Made by a program: the position numbers and the translations under genes
DNA from: an uncultured Mycoplasmatota bacterium
GTDB lineage: Bacteria; Bacillota_I; Bacilli_A; RF39; UBA660
Reading direction: 5' to 3'
Assembly (NCBI GenBank): GCA_900544605.1
Contig: UQVP01000006.1
Location: 1 to 49,812, forward strand
Length of the DNA stretch: 49,812 nucleotides
Shown: positions 8,634-16,439 of the stretch, piece by piece
How positions within the stretch are numbered: position 1 is the first letter of the stretch
How the letters are laid out: each line of letters starts with the position of its first letter
Notes under the pieces: model-generated
What the model saw: the letters and a program-made list of their open reading frames with translations, nothing else
Told to the model about the DNA's origin: nothing
The model's database searches: none

Positions 8634-8662
8634 TTGCATTACAAAAAATAATTATGTATAAT
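8634..8662 (+). promoter_or_regulatory. Promoter of G9 leader element, copy 1
   Basis: TTGCAT at 8634-8639 and TATAAT at 8657-8662 with a 17-base spacer. Sequence similarity to the second copy (49686-49715) starts at the -10, as expected if the transcript rather than the promoter is conserved. Confidence 0.7.
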
Positions 8663-8687
8663 TAATATAGTAAAGGAAAGTGGTAGT

Positions 8688-8747
8688 ATGGTTAAAGTAG
8701 TATCTACAAAATTAGCAGAAACACCAACCTGGGGGGGGGTTATTTAA
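8688..8747 (+). CDS. 19-residue leader peptide in the G9 element, copy 1
   Basis: ATG 8688 to TAA 8745-8747 encodes MVKVVSTKLAETPTWGGVI. The copy at 49741 encodes a related peptide ending LAEIPTWGGVI. Differences include synonymous changes (TTA/CTA, TCT/TCA), which hints at coding. However, two GGG glycine codons in such an AT-rich genome suggest constraint on the nucleic acid itself. AAAGGA lies 11 bases upstream. The start and stop fall in the two arms of the long stem. Confidence 0.4.
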   Translation: MVKVVSTKLAETPTWGGVI

Positions 8748-8773
8748 TCATACTATAATAATAAAGAATAAAG

Positions 8774-8826
8774 AAAACACAAAGTTTCTAGACTTATTTG
8801 TAGTCTAGATTTCTTTGTGTTTTTTT
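8774..8826 (+). terminator. Long intrinsic terminator ahead of prepilin gene
   Basis: Eleven-base-pair outer stem (8774-8784 with 8813-8823), a small internal loop and a seven-base-pair inner stem CTAGACT/AGTCTAG, then T-rich DNA to 8826. It ends the leader transcript before the prepilin gene unless it is read through. Confidence 0.85.
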
Positions 8827-8877
8827 GTTGTACCTTTACAAAATAAAGTAAATCTAAATAAAAGAAGGAGGAATATT

Positions 8878-9846
8878 ATGAAAAATAAAAAAGGTTTTAC
8901 TTTAATAGAATTACTAGCGGTAATAGTGGTATTAGCAATCATTGCTCTTATTGCAACACCAATAGTAATGAACACAATTAAGAATGCAAAGAAAGGAGCA
9001 GCAGAAAGAACGGCAGATAACTACATAAAACAAGTAGAGACAGCAGTAGCAGAATCAAGAATTGATGGAACAAAAGTAGCTAATGGAACATATAACATTC
9101 AACCAGATGGTAATTTATGTCCAGCATCAGGATGTGGAGAAAATGATAAAGATAAAATCACAATAGATATGAGTGGAACTAAACCTACATCAGGGATAAT
9201 TAAAATAGAAAATGGTGGTGTATCTTCTACAGATACAACGATGACAGTGGGAAATTATAATGTAAAATATAATCAAGAAAAAAATAATTATGAAGCAACA
9301 GAAAAGGGGAAGACATCATTAATATGTGACTTACAAGAGGGACCAAGTCAAACAATAGGGTCAAAATATACATGTCATTTAGATAGTGACAGAACATTCT
9401 ATGTGTTAGAAATTTCTGGTGATAATGTAAGTTTGATATTGGATAGAAACTTTACAGATGATACTGTATCAAAAGTTGCTTGGTGTATAGATGGTGGAGA
9501 TAATAATACAACATGTCAAAATATAAATTCTAAAGAAGAAGGAACGCCATTAAAACATATACAAGATACTTTTGGTACAAAAGTAAATGTGAATTTACCT
9601 AGTGCAAGTCAAATAGCAATAGCATCAGGGAAAACATTTGATGGTTCAAGTATTTCAAGATTATCAATGACTTGGTTATATACTGGTGCTGGATATTGGA
9701 CAGCCTCCTCTCATGCTGCTAATTATAATGAAGCCTGGTTTGTATGTGATGATGACCATGGCTCAATTTATAATGCTCCAGTTACTCTTAGTTCCGTTAA
9801 TGGCGTTCGTCCAGTTATAACTGTCTCAAAATCAAACTTAAGTTAA
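8878..9846 (+). CDS. Prepilin-like protein with C-type-lectin-like C-terminus
   Basis: Starts MKNKKGFTLIELLAVIVVLA, a class III prepilin signal with Glu5, at ATG 8878 after AGAAGGAGGAA; the frame is open further upstream without a better start. The protein is 322 residues. The N-terminal half closely matches the gene at 1-851. The C-terminal half has FYVLEISGDNVSLILDRNF, WCIDGG, YWTASSH and an ending NGVRPVITVSK, a pattern of formylglycine-enzyme/C-type-lectin-like domains also seen in the gene at 15468. It is expected to be anchored by the N-terminal helix and exposed at the surface. It lies downstream of the G9 leader and its terminator. Confidence 0.88.
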   Translation: MKNKKGFTLIELLAVIVVLAIIALIATPIVMNTIKNAKKGAAERTADNYIKQVETAVAESRIDGTKVANGTYNIQPDGNLCPASGCGENDKDKITIDMSGTKPTSGIIKIENGGVSSTDTTMTVGNYNVKYNQEKNNYEATEKGKTSLICDLQEGPSQTIGSKYTCHLDSDRTFYVLEISGDNVSLILDRNFTDDTVSKVAWCIDGGDNNTTCQNINSKEEGTPLKHIQDTFGTKVNVNLPSASQIAIASGKTFDGSSISRLSMTWLYTGAGYWTASSHAANYNEAWFVCDDDHGSIYNAPVTLSSVNGVRPVITVSKSNLS

Positions 9847-9855
9847 AATAAAATT

Positions 9856-9879
9856 GAATGTTTATAACATTCTTTTTTT
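9856..9879 (+). terminator. Intrinsic terminator after prepilin gene
   Basis: GAATGTT/AACATTC stem with a TAT loop and seven T. Confidence 0.85.
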
Positions 9880-9885
9880 CTTGAC

Positions 9886-9914
9886 TTGCAAAAAAAAGAT
9901 AAAACATATATAAT
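9886..9914 (+). promoter_or_regulatory. dgt promoter
   Basis: TTGCAA at 9886-9891 and TATAAT at 9909-9914, spacer 17. The TTG at 9886, which opens the longest dgt frame, is this -35. Confidence 0.6.
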
Positions 9915-9930
9915 TAGACAAGGTGGTATG

Positions 9931-11064
9931 ATGAAGCAAGATGTTATTTATAATAAATTGTTAAGAGAAGAAAATTTATCTATTTATGCATGCAAAGATA
10001 AAGATGCGATAAGATTTGATGATTTTGTTCCTGATAATAGGCCTAATTATTTTAGAGATATTGACAGAATAATTCATTCTATGTCATATGCAAGATATAT
10101 GGATAAGACTCAAGTTTTTACTAAACAAAAAAACAATCATATCACAAAGAGAATGCTTCATGTTCAATTTGTTAGTAAAATTGCTCGTCATATTGGTCGT
10201 GCTTTATCACTTAACGAAGATTTAATAGAAGCTATCGCATTAGGTCATGATGTTGGGCATGTTCCATATGGCCATGTTGGAGAAAAAATATTAGATAAAA
10301 TTAGTCATGAACATAATGAAGGAAATTTTATGCACAATGTTCAAAGTGTAAGAACACTTATGAATATTGAAAGAGAAGGCGAAGGATTAAATCTATGTGT
10401 TCAGGTTTTAGATGGAATACTTTGTCATAATGGAGAAGAATTTTTACCTAAATATGAATATAAAAACAAAACACCTAAAGAATTCTTAGCTGATTATAAA
10501 AAGTGTTATAGTGATAAAAAATTTGGTAACACATTACTTCCAATGACATTAGAAGGGTGTGTTGTAAGAGTTAGTGATGGTATAGCTTATATAGGTCGTG
10601 ACTTTGAAGATGCGATGCGTTTAGGTATTATAAATAGAAGCGACTTTCCTAAAGACGTTTCAAAAATTATAGGAGATAACAATGATTCTATAATAAACAT
10701 TATTATAAGAGATATAATAGCTAATAGCATTGATAAAAATTATATAGCAATGTCGAAAGAAATATACGAAGCTATGAATAAATTAAAAAGTTTTAATTAT
10801 GAAGCTGTTTATAGTAAAGCTAATACTGAAATTGATATAAAATATGTTGAAGAAAAATTTAGAACAGTATTTGATACAATGCTTAAAGAATTAAAAGCAA
10901 AAGATAAGAATAGTGATATATATAAAATTTTCTTAAATGATAAAAATGAAAAATATTTAAATGAAACAAACGATGTTAGAATTGTTATAGATTATATAGC
11001 TGGTATGACCGATGAGTTTTTTGAATATCAGTATGATAAAATTAGTAGGAGGAAATCATGGTAA
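9931..11064 (+). CDS. dGTPase-like HD triphosphohydrolase
   Basis: HD-superfamily protein of about 377 residues resembling deoxynucleoside triphosphate triphosphohydrolases (Dgt family). Visible motifs are RDIDRIIHSMSYARYMDKTQVF near the N-terminus (typical of Dgt), H in RMLHVQF, the HD pair in ALGHDVGHVPYGHVGE and D in RVSDGIAYIGRDFEDA. Such enzymes cleave dNTPs to nucleoside plus triphosphate and adjust dNTP pools. ATG 9931 is chosen because AGGTGG sits four bases before it; ATG 9928 is too close. The stop overlaps the next gene by seven bases. Confidence 0.88.
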   Translation: MKQDVIYNKLLREENLSIYACKDKDAIRFDDFVPDNRPNYFRDIDRIIHSMSYARYMDKTQVFTKQKNNHITKRMLHVQFVSKIARHIGRALSLNEDLIEAIALGHDVGHVPYGHVGEKILDKISHEHNEGNFMHNVQSVRTLMNIEREGEGLNLCVQVLDGILCHNGEEFLPKYEYKNKTPKEFLADYKKCYSDKKFGNTLLPMTLEGCVVRVSDGIAYIGRDFEDAMRLGIINRSDFPKDVSKIIGDNNDSIINIIIRDIIANSIDKNYIAMSKEIYEAMNKLKSFNYEAVYSKANTEIDIKYVEEKFRTVFDTMLKELKAKDKNSDIYKIFLNDKNEKYLNETNDVRIVIDYIAGMTDEFFEYQYDKISRRKSW

Positions 11065-11573
11065 ATAATTTAGTAAATTTTTTTGTAACAACTTTTGGAG
11101 GATTAACAAGTTTAAAATTTGGACGTGAAATATTAGTATTTATTATTTCAATGATGCCAATATTAGAGTTACGTGGAGGATTAATAGCAGCTTCACTTTT
11201 AGGACTATCTGGTGTTAAAAGCTTTATCATTTGTTTAATTGGTAATATTATACCTATACCTTTGATTCTTTGGTTTATTACACCACTTTTTGATAAACTA
11301 AAGAAAACAAAAAAACTAAGTAAATTAGTAAATAAATTAGAAACAAAAGCAATGAACAAGAAAGATCAAATAGAAAAACTAAAATATTGGGGACTTCTTT
11401 TATTTGTTGGTATTCCACTTCCTGGAACAGGAGCATGGACTGGTTGTTTAATAGCTGCTTTACTTGGTATGGATAAGAAAAAATCAATGTTTGCGGCTAT
11501 TGGTGGAGTTGTAATGGCAGGCATTATAATGATGATTTTATCATTTGGTTTACTTAAAGGAATTATTGGTTAA
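11058..11573 (+). CDS. Small multidrug-export-type membrane protein
   Basis: A 171-residue integral membrane protein with about four hydrophobic segments. It shows the family hallmarks MPILELRGGLIAA near residue 35 and GIPLPGTGAWTGCLIAALLG near residue 115 (small multi-drug export family, COG2426). The transport substrate of this family is not firmly known. It overlaps the end of dgt by seven bases and has AGGAGG upstream, so the two are co-translated. The stop codon lies inside its own terminator. Confidence 0.85.
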   Translation: MVNNLVNFFVTTFGGLTSLKFGREILVFIISMMPILELRGGLIAASLLGLSGVKSFIICLIGNIIPIPLILWFITPLFDKLKKTKKLSKLVNKLETKAMNKKDQIEKLKYWGLLLFVGIPLPGTGAWTGCLIAALLGMDKKKSMFAAIGGVVMAGIIMMILSFGLLKGIIG

Positions 11574-11585
11574 TAATTCTTTTTT
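11560..11585 (+). terminator. Terminator overlapping stop codon
   Basis: GAATTATT/AATAATTC with loop GGTT, followed by six T; the TAA stop of the export gene is within the stem. Confidence 0.85.
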
Positions 11586-11637
11586 GTTTGCCAATAATTA
11601 TTTTCACAAAAATAAAAATGAAAAATGCAAAAAGTCC

Positions 11638-11666
11638 TTTACAAACATATGTTTGCATGATATAAT
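11638..11666 (+). promoter_or_regulatory. KilA-N gene promoter with LexA-like palindrome
   Basis: TTTACA at 11638-11643 and TATAAT at 11661-11666, spacer 17. The perfect palindrome CAAACATATGTTTG (11642-11655) covers the spacer and the end of the -35 and is close to a Gram-positive LexA box. The rest of this ~200-base gap (11586-11781) is AT-rich leader with a possible second TATAAT near 11740 and no other feature I can name. Confidence 0.6.
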
Positions 11667-11781
11667 TTGTACAGAAACTTAGTTATGTTATTTAAAAATA
11701 TTAGATTATCAATTTGAAGTTGTATGAAATTCATGAATTATAATAGTAATTAAAATTAAATATAGGAGGGAAATGAATTAT

Positions 11782-12654
11782 ATGAATAATAAAATAACTG
11801 TTAAAATGAATGTAAAAGACAATTTGATTAATGTAATGAGAGTAAATAATGTTGATTATATTTCTTTGACTGATTTAGCATCTTACTCTAATCCTAAAGA
11901 TCCATCTTGAGTTATTAGAAATTGGATGTCAACAAGAAATTCGTTTGCATTTTATTCGTTGTGGGAGGAATTGAGCAATTCTGATTTTAATTCAGTGAAA
12001 TCACACGGAATTAAAATTGATGAAGTTCCATATAACAGATTTACTATGACACCAAACAGATGGAAAAAAGAATTTAATGCAATCGGTATAATACCAAGTA
12101 GTGGAAAATATAGTAAAGGAACATTTGCTCATCCTGATATAGCTTTAGAATTTGCTTCATGGATAGATCCAGCTTTTAAGTTATATTTAATTAAAGAATT
12201 TGAACGATTAAAATGTAATGAGGCATATCAAGAAAAAATAGAATGGTCAGTAAGAAGAAGTTTATCTAAAACAAATTATAGAATACACACTGACAGCATA
12301 AAAGAAAATATAGTTCCAACACTTACAGATAAACAAAAATTAATTGTTTATGCAACTGAAGCTGACGTAATTAATGTGGCATTATTTGGAATGACTGCAA
12401 AGGAATGGAGAGAAAATAACCCTGGTAAAGAAGGCAATATTAGAGATTATGCTGATATTTTACACTTAGTCATTTTATCTAATTTAGAAGTATTAAATGC
12501 TAGTATGATAGAAAATAATATCAGTTCAAAAGATAGAATTGAAAAATTAAATGAGACTGCCAAAAGACAAATGGCAATTTTAATAAATGATAATAATGTT
12601 ATTGGAATAGAAAGATTAGATAATCAAAAATTAATAGGTGATATAAACAAATAA
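11782..12654 (+). pseudogene. KilA-N-domain gene interrupted by an in-frame TGA
   Basis: From ATG 11782 (AGGAGGG upstream) the frame encodes a KilA-N start (NVDYISLTDLASYSNPKDPS), meets TGA at 11908-11910, then continues VIRNWMSTRNSFAFYSLWEEL for 248 codons to TAA. KilA-N is a DNA-binding domain of phages and large DNA viruses. The C-terminal half (LIVYATEADVINVALFGMT, AKEWRENNPG) resembles the DinD-like gene at 33740. TGA is a stop elsewhere here, so this is a nonsense mutation, readthrough or a sequence error. Reinitiation at ATG 11926 would give 242 residues lacking the first part of KilA-N, but no Shine-Dalgarno is visible there. Confidence 0.8.
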
Positions 12655-12709
12655 AATTAAGACAGAATAAAGTTTTAAATGATAATTATCTGATATTTGT
12701 CTATATAAT

Positions 12710-12742
12710 AGTGAGTTTTCTATAAAGCTGAAAAGTCTTACT
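12710..12742 (+). other. Unassigned hairpin in 186-base gap
   Basis: AGTGAGTTTTC at 12710-12720 pairs with GAAAA and CTTACT (12730-12742) around a nine-base loop, with a two-base bulge and one G-U pair. No T-run follows. Apart from this and the ireB promoter I see nothing in 12655-12840. Confidence 0.3.
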
Positions 12743-12782
12743 ATAAGGCAAGATAAACTAAAATTTGTTTTGATTTATGTCC

Positions 12783-12811
12783 TTGATAAAAAAGCCAATC
12801 CATGATACAAT
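12783..12811 (+). promoter_or_regulatory. ireB operon promoter
   Basis: TTGATA at 12783-12788 and TACAAT at 12806-12811, spacer 17, 29 bases before the ireB ATG. Confidence 0.65.
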
Positions 12812-12840
12812 AAAAATGTATTCATAGAGTGGGTGATAAG

Positions 12841-13083
12841 ATGGATGAGACAAAGATTTATGACAGTGAAGAGTTTGTTGACGCTAATATAATAAAGACT
12901 TTAAAAGAAGTTATTGAAGTATTAGAAGAAAGAGGATATAATCCTATCAATCAAATAGTTGGATATTTAATGAGTGGAGATCCTGGGTATATATCTAGTC
13001 ATAAAGAAGCTCGTAATAAAATAACTAAATTTGATCGTAATAAAATACTTGAAGTGTTAGTAAAATATTTTATAAATCAATAA
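12841..13083 (+). CDS. ireB: IreB family regulatory phosphoprotein
   Basis: An 80-residue protein matching IreB (formerly UPF0297, YrzL): EVLEERGYNPINQIVGYLMSGDPGYISSHKEARN is the family core. In Enterococcus, IreB is phosphorylated on N-terminal threonines by the PASTA kinase IreK and controls cephalosporin resistance and wall metabolism; here one Thr lies in MDETKIYD. ATG 12841 follows GGTGAT; the GTG 12 bases upstream is part of that ribosome-binding region. It is the first gene of the conserved ireB-ruvX-yrzB-mltG string and its stop shares one base with the ruvX ATG. Confidence 0.95.
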   Translation: MDETKIYDSEEFVDANIIKTLKEVIEVLEERGYNPINQIVGYLMSGDPGYISSHKEARNKITKFDRNKILEVLVKYFINQ

Positions 13084-13505
13084 TGCGATATTTAGGTTTA
13101 GATTTAGGTACTAAAACAATAGGTGTTGCGCTAAGTGATGTAACACATACAATTTCATCTCCTTTAAAGATTATTAGATTTGAAGAAGGAGAGTTTAATA
13201 GTGCATTACCTGAAATAAAAAATTTAGTTACAGAGTTTAAAGTGGAAAAAATCATCTTAGGATTTCCTAAAAATATGAATAATACTATTGGTGAAAGTGG
13301 AGAAAGAGCATTATCTTTTAAAAGTTTTTTAGAAGATAACTTGAATATTGAGGTTATAATGCAGGATGAGAGACTTTCAACTGTAGAAGCTACTAATTAT
13401 ATGTTAGAAGCTGATATGTCAAGAAAAAAAAGAAAAAGTAAAATAGATGGCTTAGCTGCTAATATTATTTTACAAACATATTTAGATAAAGAGAAAGGAA
13501 AATAA
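13083..13505 (+). CDS. ruvX: RuvX/YqgF Holliday-junction resolvase-like nuclease
   Basis: A 140-residue RNase H-fold protein with the YqgF signature: LGLDLGTKTIGVALSD at the N-terminus (first catalytic Asp), GFPKNMNNTIGE in the middle, MQDERLSTVEA (catalytic Glu/Arg) and a final KSKIDGLAANIILQTYL (last Asp). Family members process pre-16S rRNA 5' ends and may resolve recombination junctions. It follows ireB with a one-base overlap and precedes yrzB by one base, the standard Bacilli order. Confidence 0.95.
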   Translation: MRYLGLDLGTKTIGVALSDVTHTISSPLKIIRFEEGEFNSALPEIKNLVTEFKVEKIILGFPKNMNNTIGESGERALSFKSFLEDNLNIEVIMQDERLSTVEATNYMLEADMSRKKRKSKIDGLAANIILQTYLDKEKGK

Positions 13506-13506
13506 T

Positions 13507-13803
13507 ATGGAAAATACAAAAATGACTTTTAAAATATTAGGAGACGATGGAAAAGAAATAGAATGTGAAGTTTTATTTACTTTTGAGTCAGATGAAACTA
13601 AGAAAAATTATATTGTATATACAGATAATACATTAGATGAACAAGGAAACACTAAAGTTTATGCTTCAATATATAATCCAAATGAAGAAAATACTAATTT
13701 AATTCCTATTGAAACTGATAAAGAATGGAAAATTATTGAAACAATTTTAGATGAATTACAACAACAAGCAAAAGAAAGTTTAAAAGGAAACGAGCAACAA
13801 TAG
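13507..13803 (+). CDS. yrzB: YrzB-like DUF1292 protein
   Basis: A 98-residue acidic protein of the DUF1292/UPF0473 family (FKILGDDGKEIECEVLFTF, VYTDNTLDEQGNTKVYASIYNP). It is always found with ireB and ruvX in Bacilli; its function is unknown. AAAGGAAA precedes ATG 13507. The C-terminal codons form a hairpin (AACGAGC/GCTCGTT, 13789-13809) that covers its stop codon. Confidence 0.9.
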   Translation: MENTKMTFKILGDDGKEIECEVLFTFESDETKKNYIVYTDNTLDEQGNTKVYASIYNPNEENTNLIPIETDKEWKIIETILDELQQQAKESLKGNEQQ

Positions 13804-13813
13804 CTCGTTTATT
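13789..13813 (+). terminator. Weak terminator or attenuator hairpin before mltG
   Basis: AACGAGC/GCTCGTT with a seven-base loop, then TTATTTA. The T-run is poor, so it probably reduces rather than stops transcription into mltG, whose ATG follows within six bases and lacks a visible Shine-Dalgarno. Confidence 0.5.
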
Positions 13814-13814
13814 T

Positions 13815-14897
13815 ATGAGAAGATTAAAACCAAAAGTAAAATTAGCGTTAATTATTATTTCTGCTATTTTGTTGTTTGTAATTTTATGTATTAGTATTTA
13901 TAAAATAGGAACTGGAAGAGTTAGTAAAGATGAGACTCTAAAAGAAATTGAAATAACTACAGGTAATACATATATGTCTATATCTGATGTTTTAAAAGAG
14001 AATAATTTAATTAAGTCTAAATTTTTCTTTAAACTATATGTTAAAATTCATAAACCAACTTCTTTACAAGCTGGAAAATACGAGTTAAGCGAAAACATGA
14101 ATATTAAAGATATTGTAAATGTTTTATCAAATGGTAGTACATACAATCCTAATGTTGTTTCTCTTACTTTTAAAGAAGGTATTAATATGCGTAATGTTGC
14201 TAAAATAATTGCTGATAATACAGAAAATACTGAAGAAGATGTTTTTGTAACTTTAACTGATACTAACTATTTAGATGAACTTATCAAAAAATATTGGTTT
14301 ATAACTGATGAGATAAAAAATAAAAATATATATTATTCTTTAGAAGGATATTTATTTCCTAACACTTATAGTGTTAATAAAACTGATAATGTTAAGAAAA
14401 TATTTGAGATGATGCTTGATAATATGTCTTTAAAATTATCACCATATAAAGAACAATTAGAAGACAGTACTTATACTATTCATGAAATTTTAACACTTGC
14501 TTCTATTATTGAATTAGAAGCAGGAAATAGTAATGATCGTAGTGGTGTAGCTGGAGTTTTTTACAATCGTTTAAAATCTGGATGGTCACTTGGTAGTGAT
14601 GTAACAACTTACTATGGTGCTAAAGTTGAATTACACGAAAGAGACTTATATCAAAGAGAAATAAATGAATATAATGCTTATAATACTAGAAGTAGTCAAA
14701 TGGCAGGGCGTTTACCTGTAGGACCAATATGTCTTCCAAGTTTAGATTCTATTTCTGCTTCAATTAATCCAACAATTTCTGATTATTATTATTTCGTAGC
14801 TGATAAAAATAAAAAAACATATTTTTCTAAAACATATGAAGAACATGCGTCGACAGTTGCTTCTTTAAAGAGTCAAGGTTTATGGTACGAATATTAG
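13815..14897 (+). CDS. mltG: Endolytic murein transglycosylase MltG
   Basis: A 360-residue membrane-anchored YceG/MltG protein. One N-terminal transmembrane helix (about residues 9-28) is followed by a LysM-like part (LQAGKYELSENMNIKDI) and the catalytic domain. The catalytic Glu lies in LTLASIIELEA; GVFYNRLKSGWSLGSDVTTYYGA and AGRLPVGPICLPS are family motifs. It cleaves nascent glycan strands at the outer face of the membrane and sets their length. It follows yrzB as in Bacillus and overlaps trmR by 16 bases. No Shine-Dalgarno is visible before ATG 13815. Confidence 0.95.
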   Translation: MRRLKPKVKLALIIISAILLFVILCISIYKIGTGRVSKDETLKEIEITTGNTYMSISDVLKENNLIKSKFFFKLYVKIHKPTSLQAGKYELSENMNIKDIVNVLSNGSTYNPNVVSLTFKEGINMRNVAKIIADNTENTEEDVFVTLTDTNYLDELIKKYWFITDEIKNKNIYYSLEGYLFPNTYSVNKTDNVKKIFEMMLDNMSLKLSPYKEQLEDSTYTIHEILTLASIIELEAGNSNDRSGVAGVFYNRLKSGWSLGSDVTTYYGAKVELHERDLYQREINEYNAYNTRSSQMAGRLPVGPICLPSLDSISASINPTISDYYYFVADKNKKTYFSKTYEEHASTVASLKSQGLWYEY

Positions 14898-15475
14898 ATT
14901 TAGAAAATTATGCACATGAAAATAATATTCCTATTATGTTAAGTGATGGAATAGAGTTTTTACTAAAATATATAAAAGGAAATAACATAAAAAATGTTTT
15001 AGAAATAGGTTCAGCTATTGGTTATTCTGCTATAAGAATGTCTTTAGTTGATAAAGATATTAAAGTTACAACCATCGAAAGAGATGAAGAAAGATATCAA
15101 GAAGCTATCAAAAATATTGGTGATTTTGGTTTAGAAAATCAGATTAATATAATTTTTAATGATGCTTTTGAAGTAGAACTTGATGATAAATATGACTTAA
15201 TATTTATTGATGCTGCCAAAAGCCAATATATTAAATTTTTTGAAAAATTTAAAAATAATTTAAATGATAATGGAGTTATTATCTCTGATAATTTAAATTT
15301 TCATGGGCTTGTTCATGAAGATGAAAAAAAGCTTAGTAGGAATGTTAGAGGATTAGTAAGAAAATTAAATAATTATGTAGAATTTTTAAAAAATAATAAG
15401 GAATTTAAAACAGAATTTTATGATATTGGCGATGGCATTAGTATTAGTAAAAGGGTAGGTGTTAATAATGAATAA
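14882..15475 (+). CDS. trmR: TrmR-like tRNA 5-hydroxyuridine methyltransferase
   Basis: A class I SAM methyltransferase of the O-methyltransferase family 3 type, 197 residues. The SAM-binding glycine motif is LEIGSAIGYSAIRM at about residues 41-54, the acidic ribose contact is TIERDEERY, and the metal/catalytic region is IFIDAAKSQY and ISDNLNFHG. In B. subtilis the gene at this position (yrrM/trmR) methylates ho5U34 to mo5U34 in tRNA. The hydroxylation genes trhP1 and trhP2 lie just downstream, supporting the same role. It overlaps mltG and, by eight bases, the following prepilin gene. Confidence 0.88.
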   Translation: MVRILDLENYAHENNIPIMLSDGIEFLLKYIKGNNIKNVLEIGSAIGYSAIRMSLVDKDIKVTTIERDEERYQEAIKNIGDFGLENQINIIFNDAFEVELDDKYDLIFIDAAKSQYIKFFEKFKNNLNDNGVIISDNLNFHGLVHEDEKKLSRNVRGLVRKLNNYVEFLKNNKEFKTEFYDIGDGISISKRVGVNNE

Positions 15476-16388
15476 AAAAGGTTTTACTTTAGTGGAATTA
15501 ATTGGTGTAGTAGTTATCTTAGGCCTTATTGCATTAGTGGCTTTTCCTTCACTATTAAATCAAATAAATAGTAGTAAAAAACAAATTAGTGATAGTCAAA
15601 AAGAGCTTATAATAGCAGCAACTAAAAATTATGTAGAGGAAAATAAAAATGAGTATGCTAATAAAAATTTCTTTGTGGTAGATGTAGATGTTTTAGCTGA
15701 AAAAAATTATATAGATAAAAAATTAATTAAATCTTATACTGATGAAGGAAATAAACTATTGGTTACAGCTTTAAATGGGGAATATAATGTTACAGTTTCC
15801 AAAGGCAACGCCAAATGTGAAGCAGTTACAAGTTTAACAATATCTGGTGCAGGTTCTGTTCCAACTGCGTCTAACCCATTTGTTTATGGAGCTGAATATA
15901 AATGTTTTGTTAATGAAAAAGAGTCAAATCAATTTTATGTGTTAGACGAAAACGATGATACTGTGATGTTAATTATGAATAAAACATTTAAAGATAGTAT
16001 TACAAACTGGTGTAAAGGTAATAATAACAATAATTGTGGTGCTGTAACAGCAAAAGAAGTTTTAGCAAATAAAACTAAAGATTGGGAAGTTGGAACTGTA
16101 CTTCCTGATAGAAATATTTTAGTTAAAGCAAATAATGGTAGCACAGGTCAAGCTGCTAGTTGGATGGTAACTAATTTCTCTGATGCAAGTGCGAATTATT
16201 GGACATCAACGCCTTCTCCTCATAATGGTGGAGTAAATTATGCCTATGCAATCAATCGTAAAGGAATGTCTTTAAATAATACTCATCAGGTAGGAACATA
16301 TAAAGATAATGGTGACAAAATTAATTTAACATACGGAATTCGTCCTGTTATCATTGTTTCAAAAGAAATAATAACTTATCCACAATAA
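15468..16388 (+). CDS. Prepilin-like protein with lectin-like C-terminus, inside trmR-trhP locus
   Basis: Begins MNKKGFTLVELIGVVVILG, a class III prepilin signal with Glu5, at ATG 15468 (AGGGTAGGTG upstream; a GTG nine bases earlier is part of that region). It is 306 residues. The C-terminal domain (FYVLDENDDTVMLIMNKTF, NWCKGNNNNNC, YWTSTPSPHN, YGIRPVIIVSK) is homologous to that of the gene at 8878. It overlaps the end of trmR by eight bases and is followed by a terminator, so it closes the ireB-trmR transcript. In B. subtilis trmR is followed directly by the trhP genes, so this gene is an insertion. Confidence 0.86.
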   Translation: MNKKGFTLVELIGVVVILGLIALVAFPSLLNQINSSKKQISDSQKELIIAATKNYVEENKNEYANKNFFVVDVDVLAEKNYIDKKLIKSYTDEGNKLLVTALNGEYNVTVSKGNAKCEAVTSLTISGAGSVPTASNPFVYGAEYKCFVNEKESNQFYVLDENDDTVMLIMNKTFKDSITNWCKGNNNNNCGAVTAKEVLANKTKDWEVGTVLPDRNILVKANNGSTGQAASWMVTNFSDASANYWTSTPSPHNGGVNYAYAINRKGMSLNNTHQVGTYKDNGDKINLTYGIRPVIIVSKEIITYPQ

Positions 16389-16412
16389 AAGTAGAAATAT
16401 CTACTTTTTTTT
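16388..16412 (+). terminator. Intrinsic terminator after prepilin gene
   Basis: AAAGTAGA/TCTACTTT with loop AATA and a T-run. The extended -10 (TGCTATAAT, 16412-16420) of trhP1 follows at once. Confidence 0.85.
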
Positions 16413-16439
16413 GCTATAATTTTAAGCGAGGTGAGAACT

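Larger units (their letters stand above)
8663..8826 (+). ncRNA. Structured leader RNA with G9 run, copy 1
   Basis: The region downstream of the -10 matches 49716-49812 closely. TAGTATGGTTAA (8684-8695) can pair with TTAATCATACTA (8744-8755) over 12 bases with one G-U pair. Inside lie AACC and a run of nine G (8731-8739). A long terminator follows at 8774-8826, before the prepilin gene at 8878. This has the form of a transcription attenuator or riboswitch-like leader, but I do not recognise a known class. It also encodes a 19-residue peptide. Whether RNA, peptide or both matter is open. Confidence 0.55.

Noticed and set aside
8731..8739. G-run as a G-quadruplex
   Set aside because: A single uninterrupted run of nine G cannot form a normal intramolecular four-tract quadruplex; structure or slippage are likelier.
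9886..9930. TTG start giving a longer dGTPase-like protein
   Set aside because: It falls in the promoter; AGGTGG precedes ATG 9931.
11042..11359. Minus-strand ORF opposite the small export gene
   Set aside because: Overlaps a well-supported gene and has no initiation signal.
11908..11910. TGA read as tryptophan (mollicute code)
   Set aside because: TGG encodes Trp throughout and TGA ends lepA, tex, fic and others; one TGA in one accessory gene is not enough.
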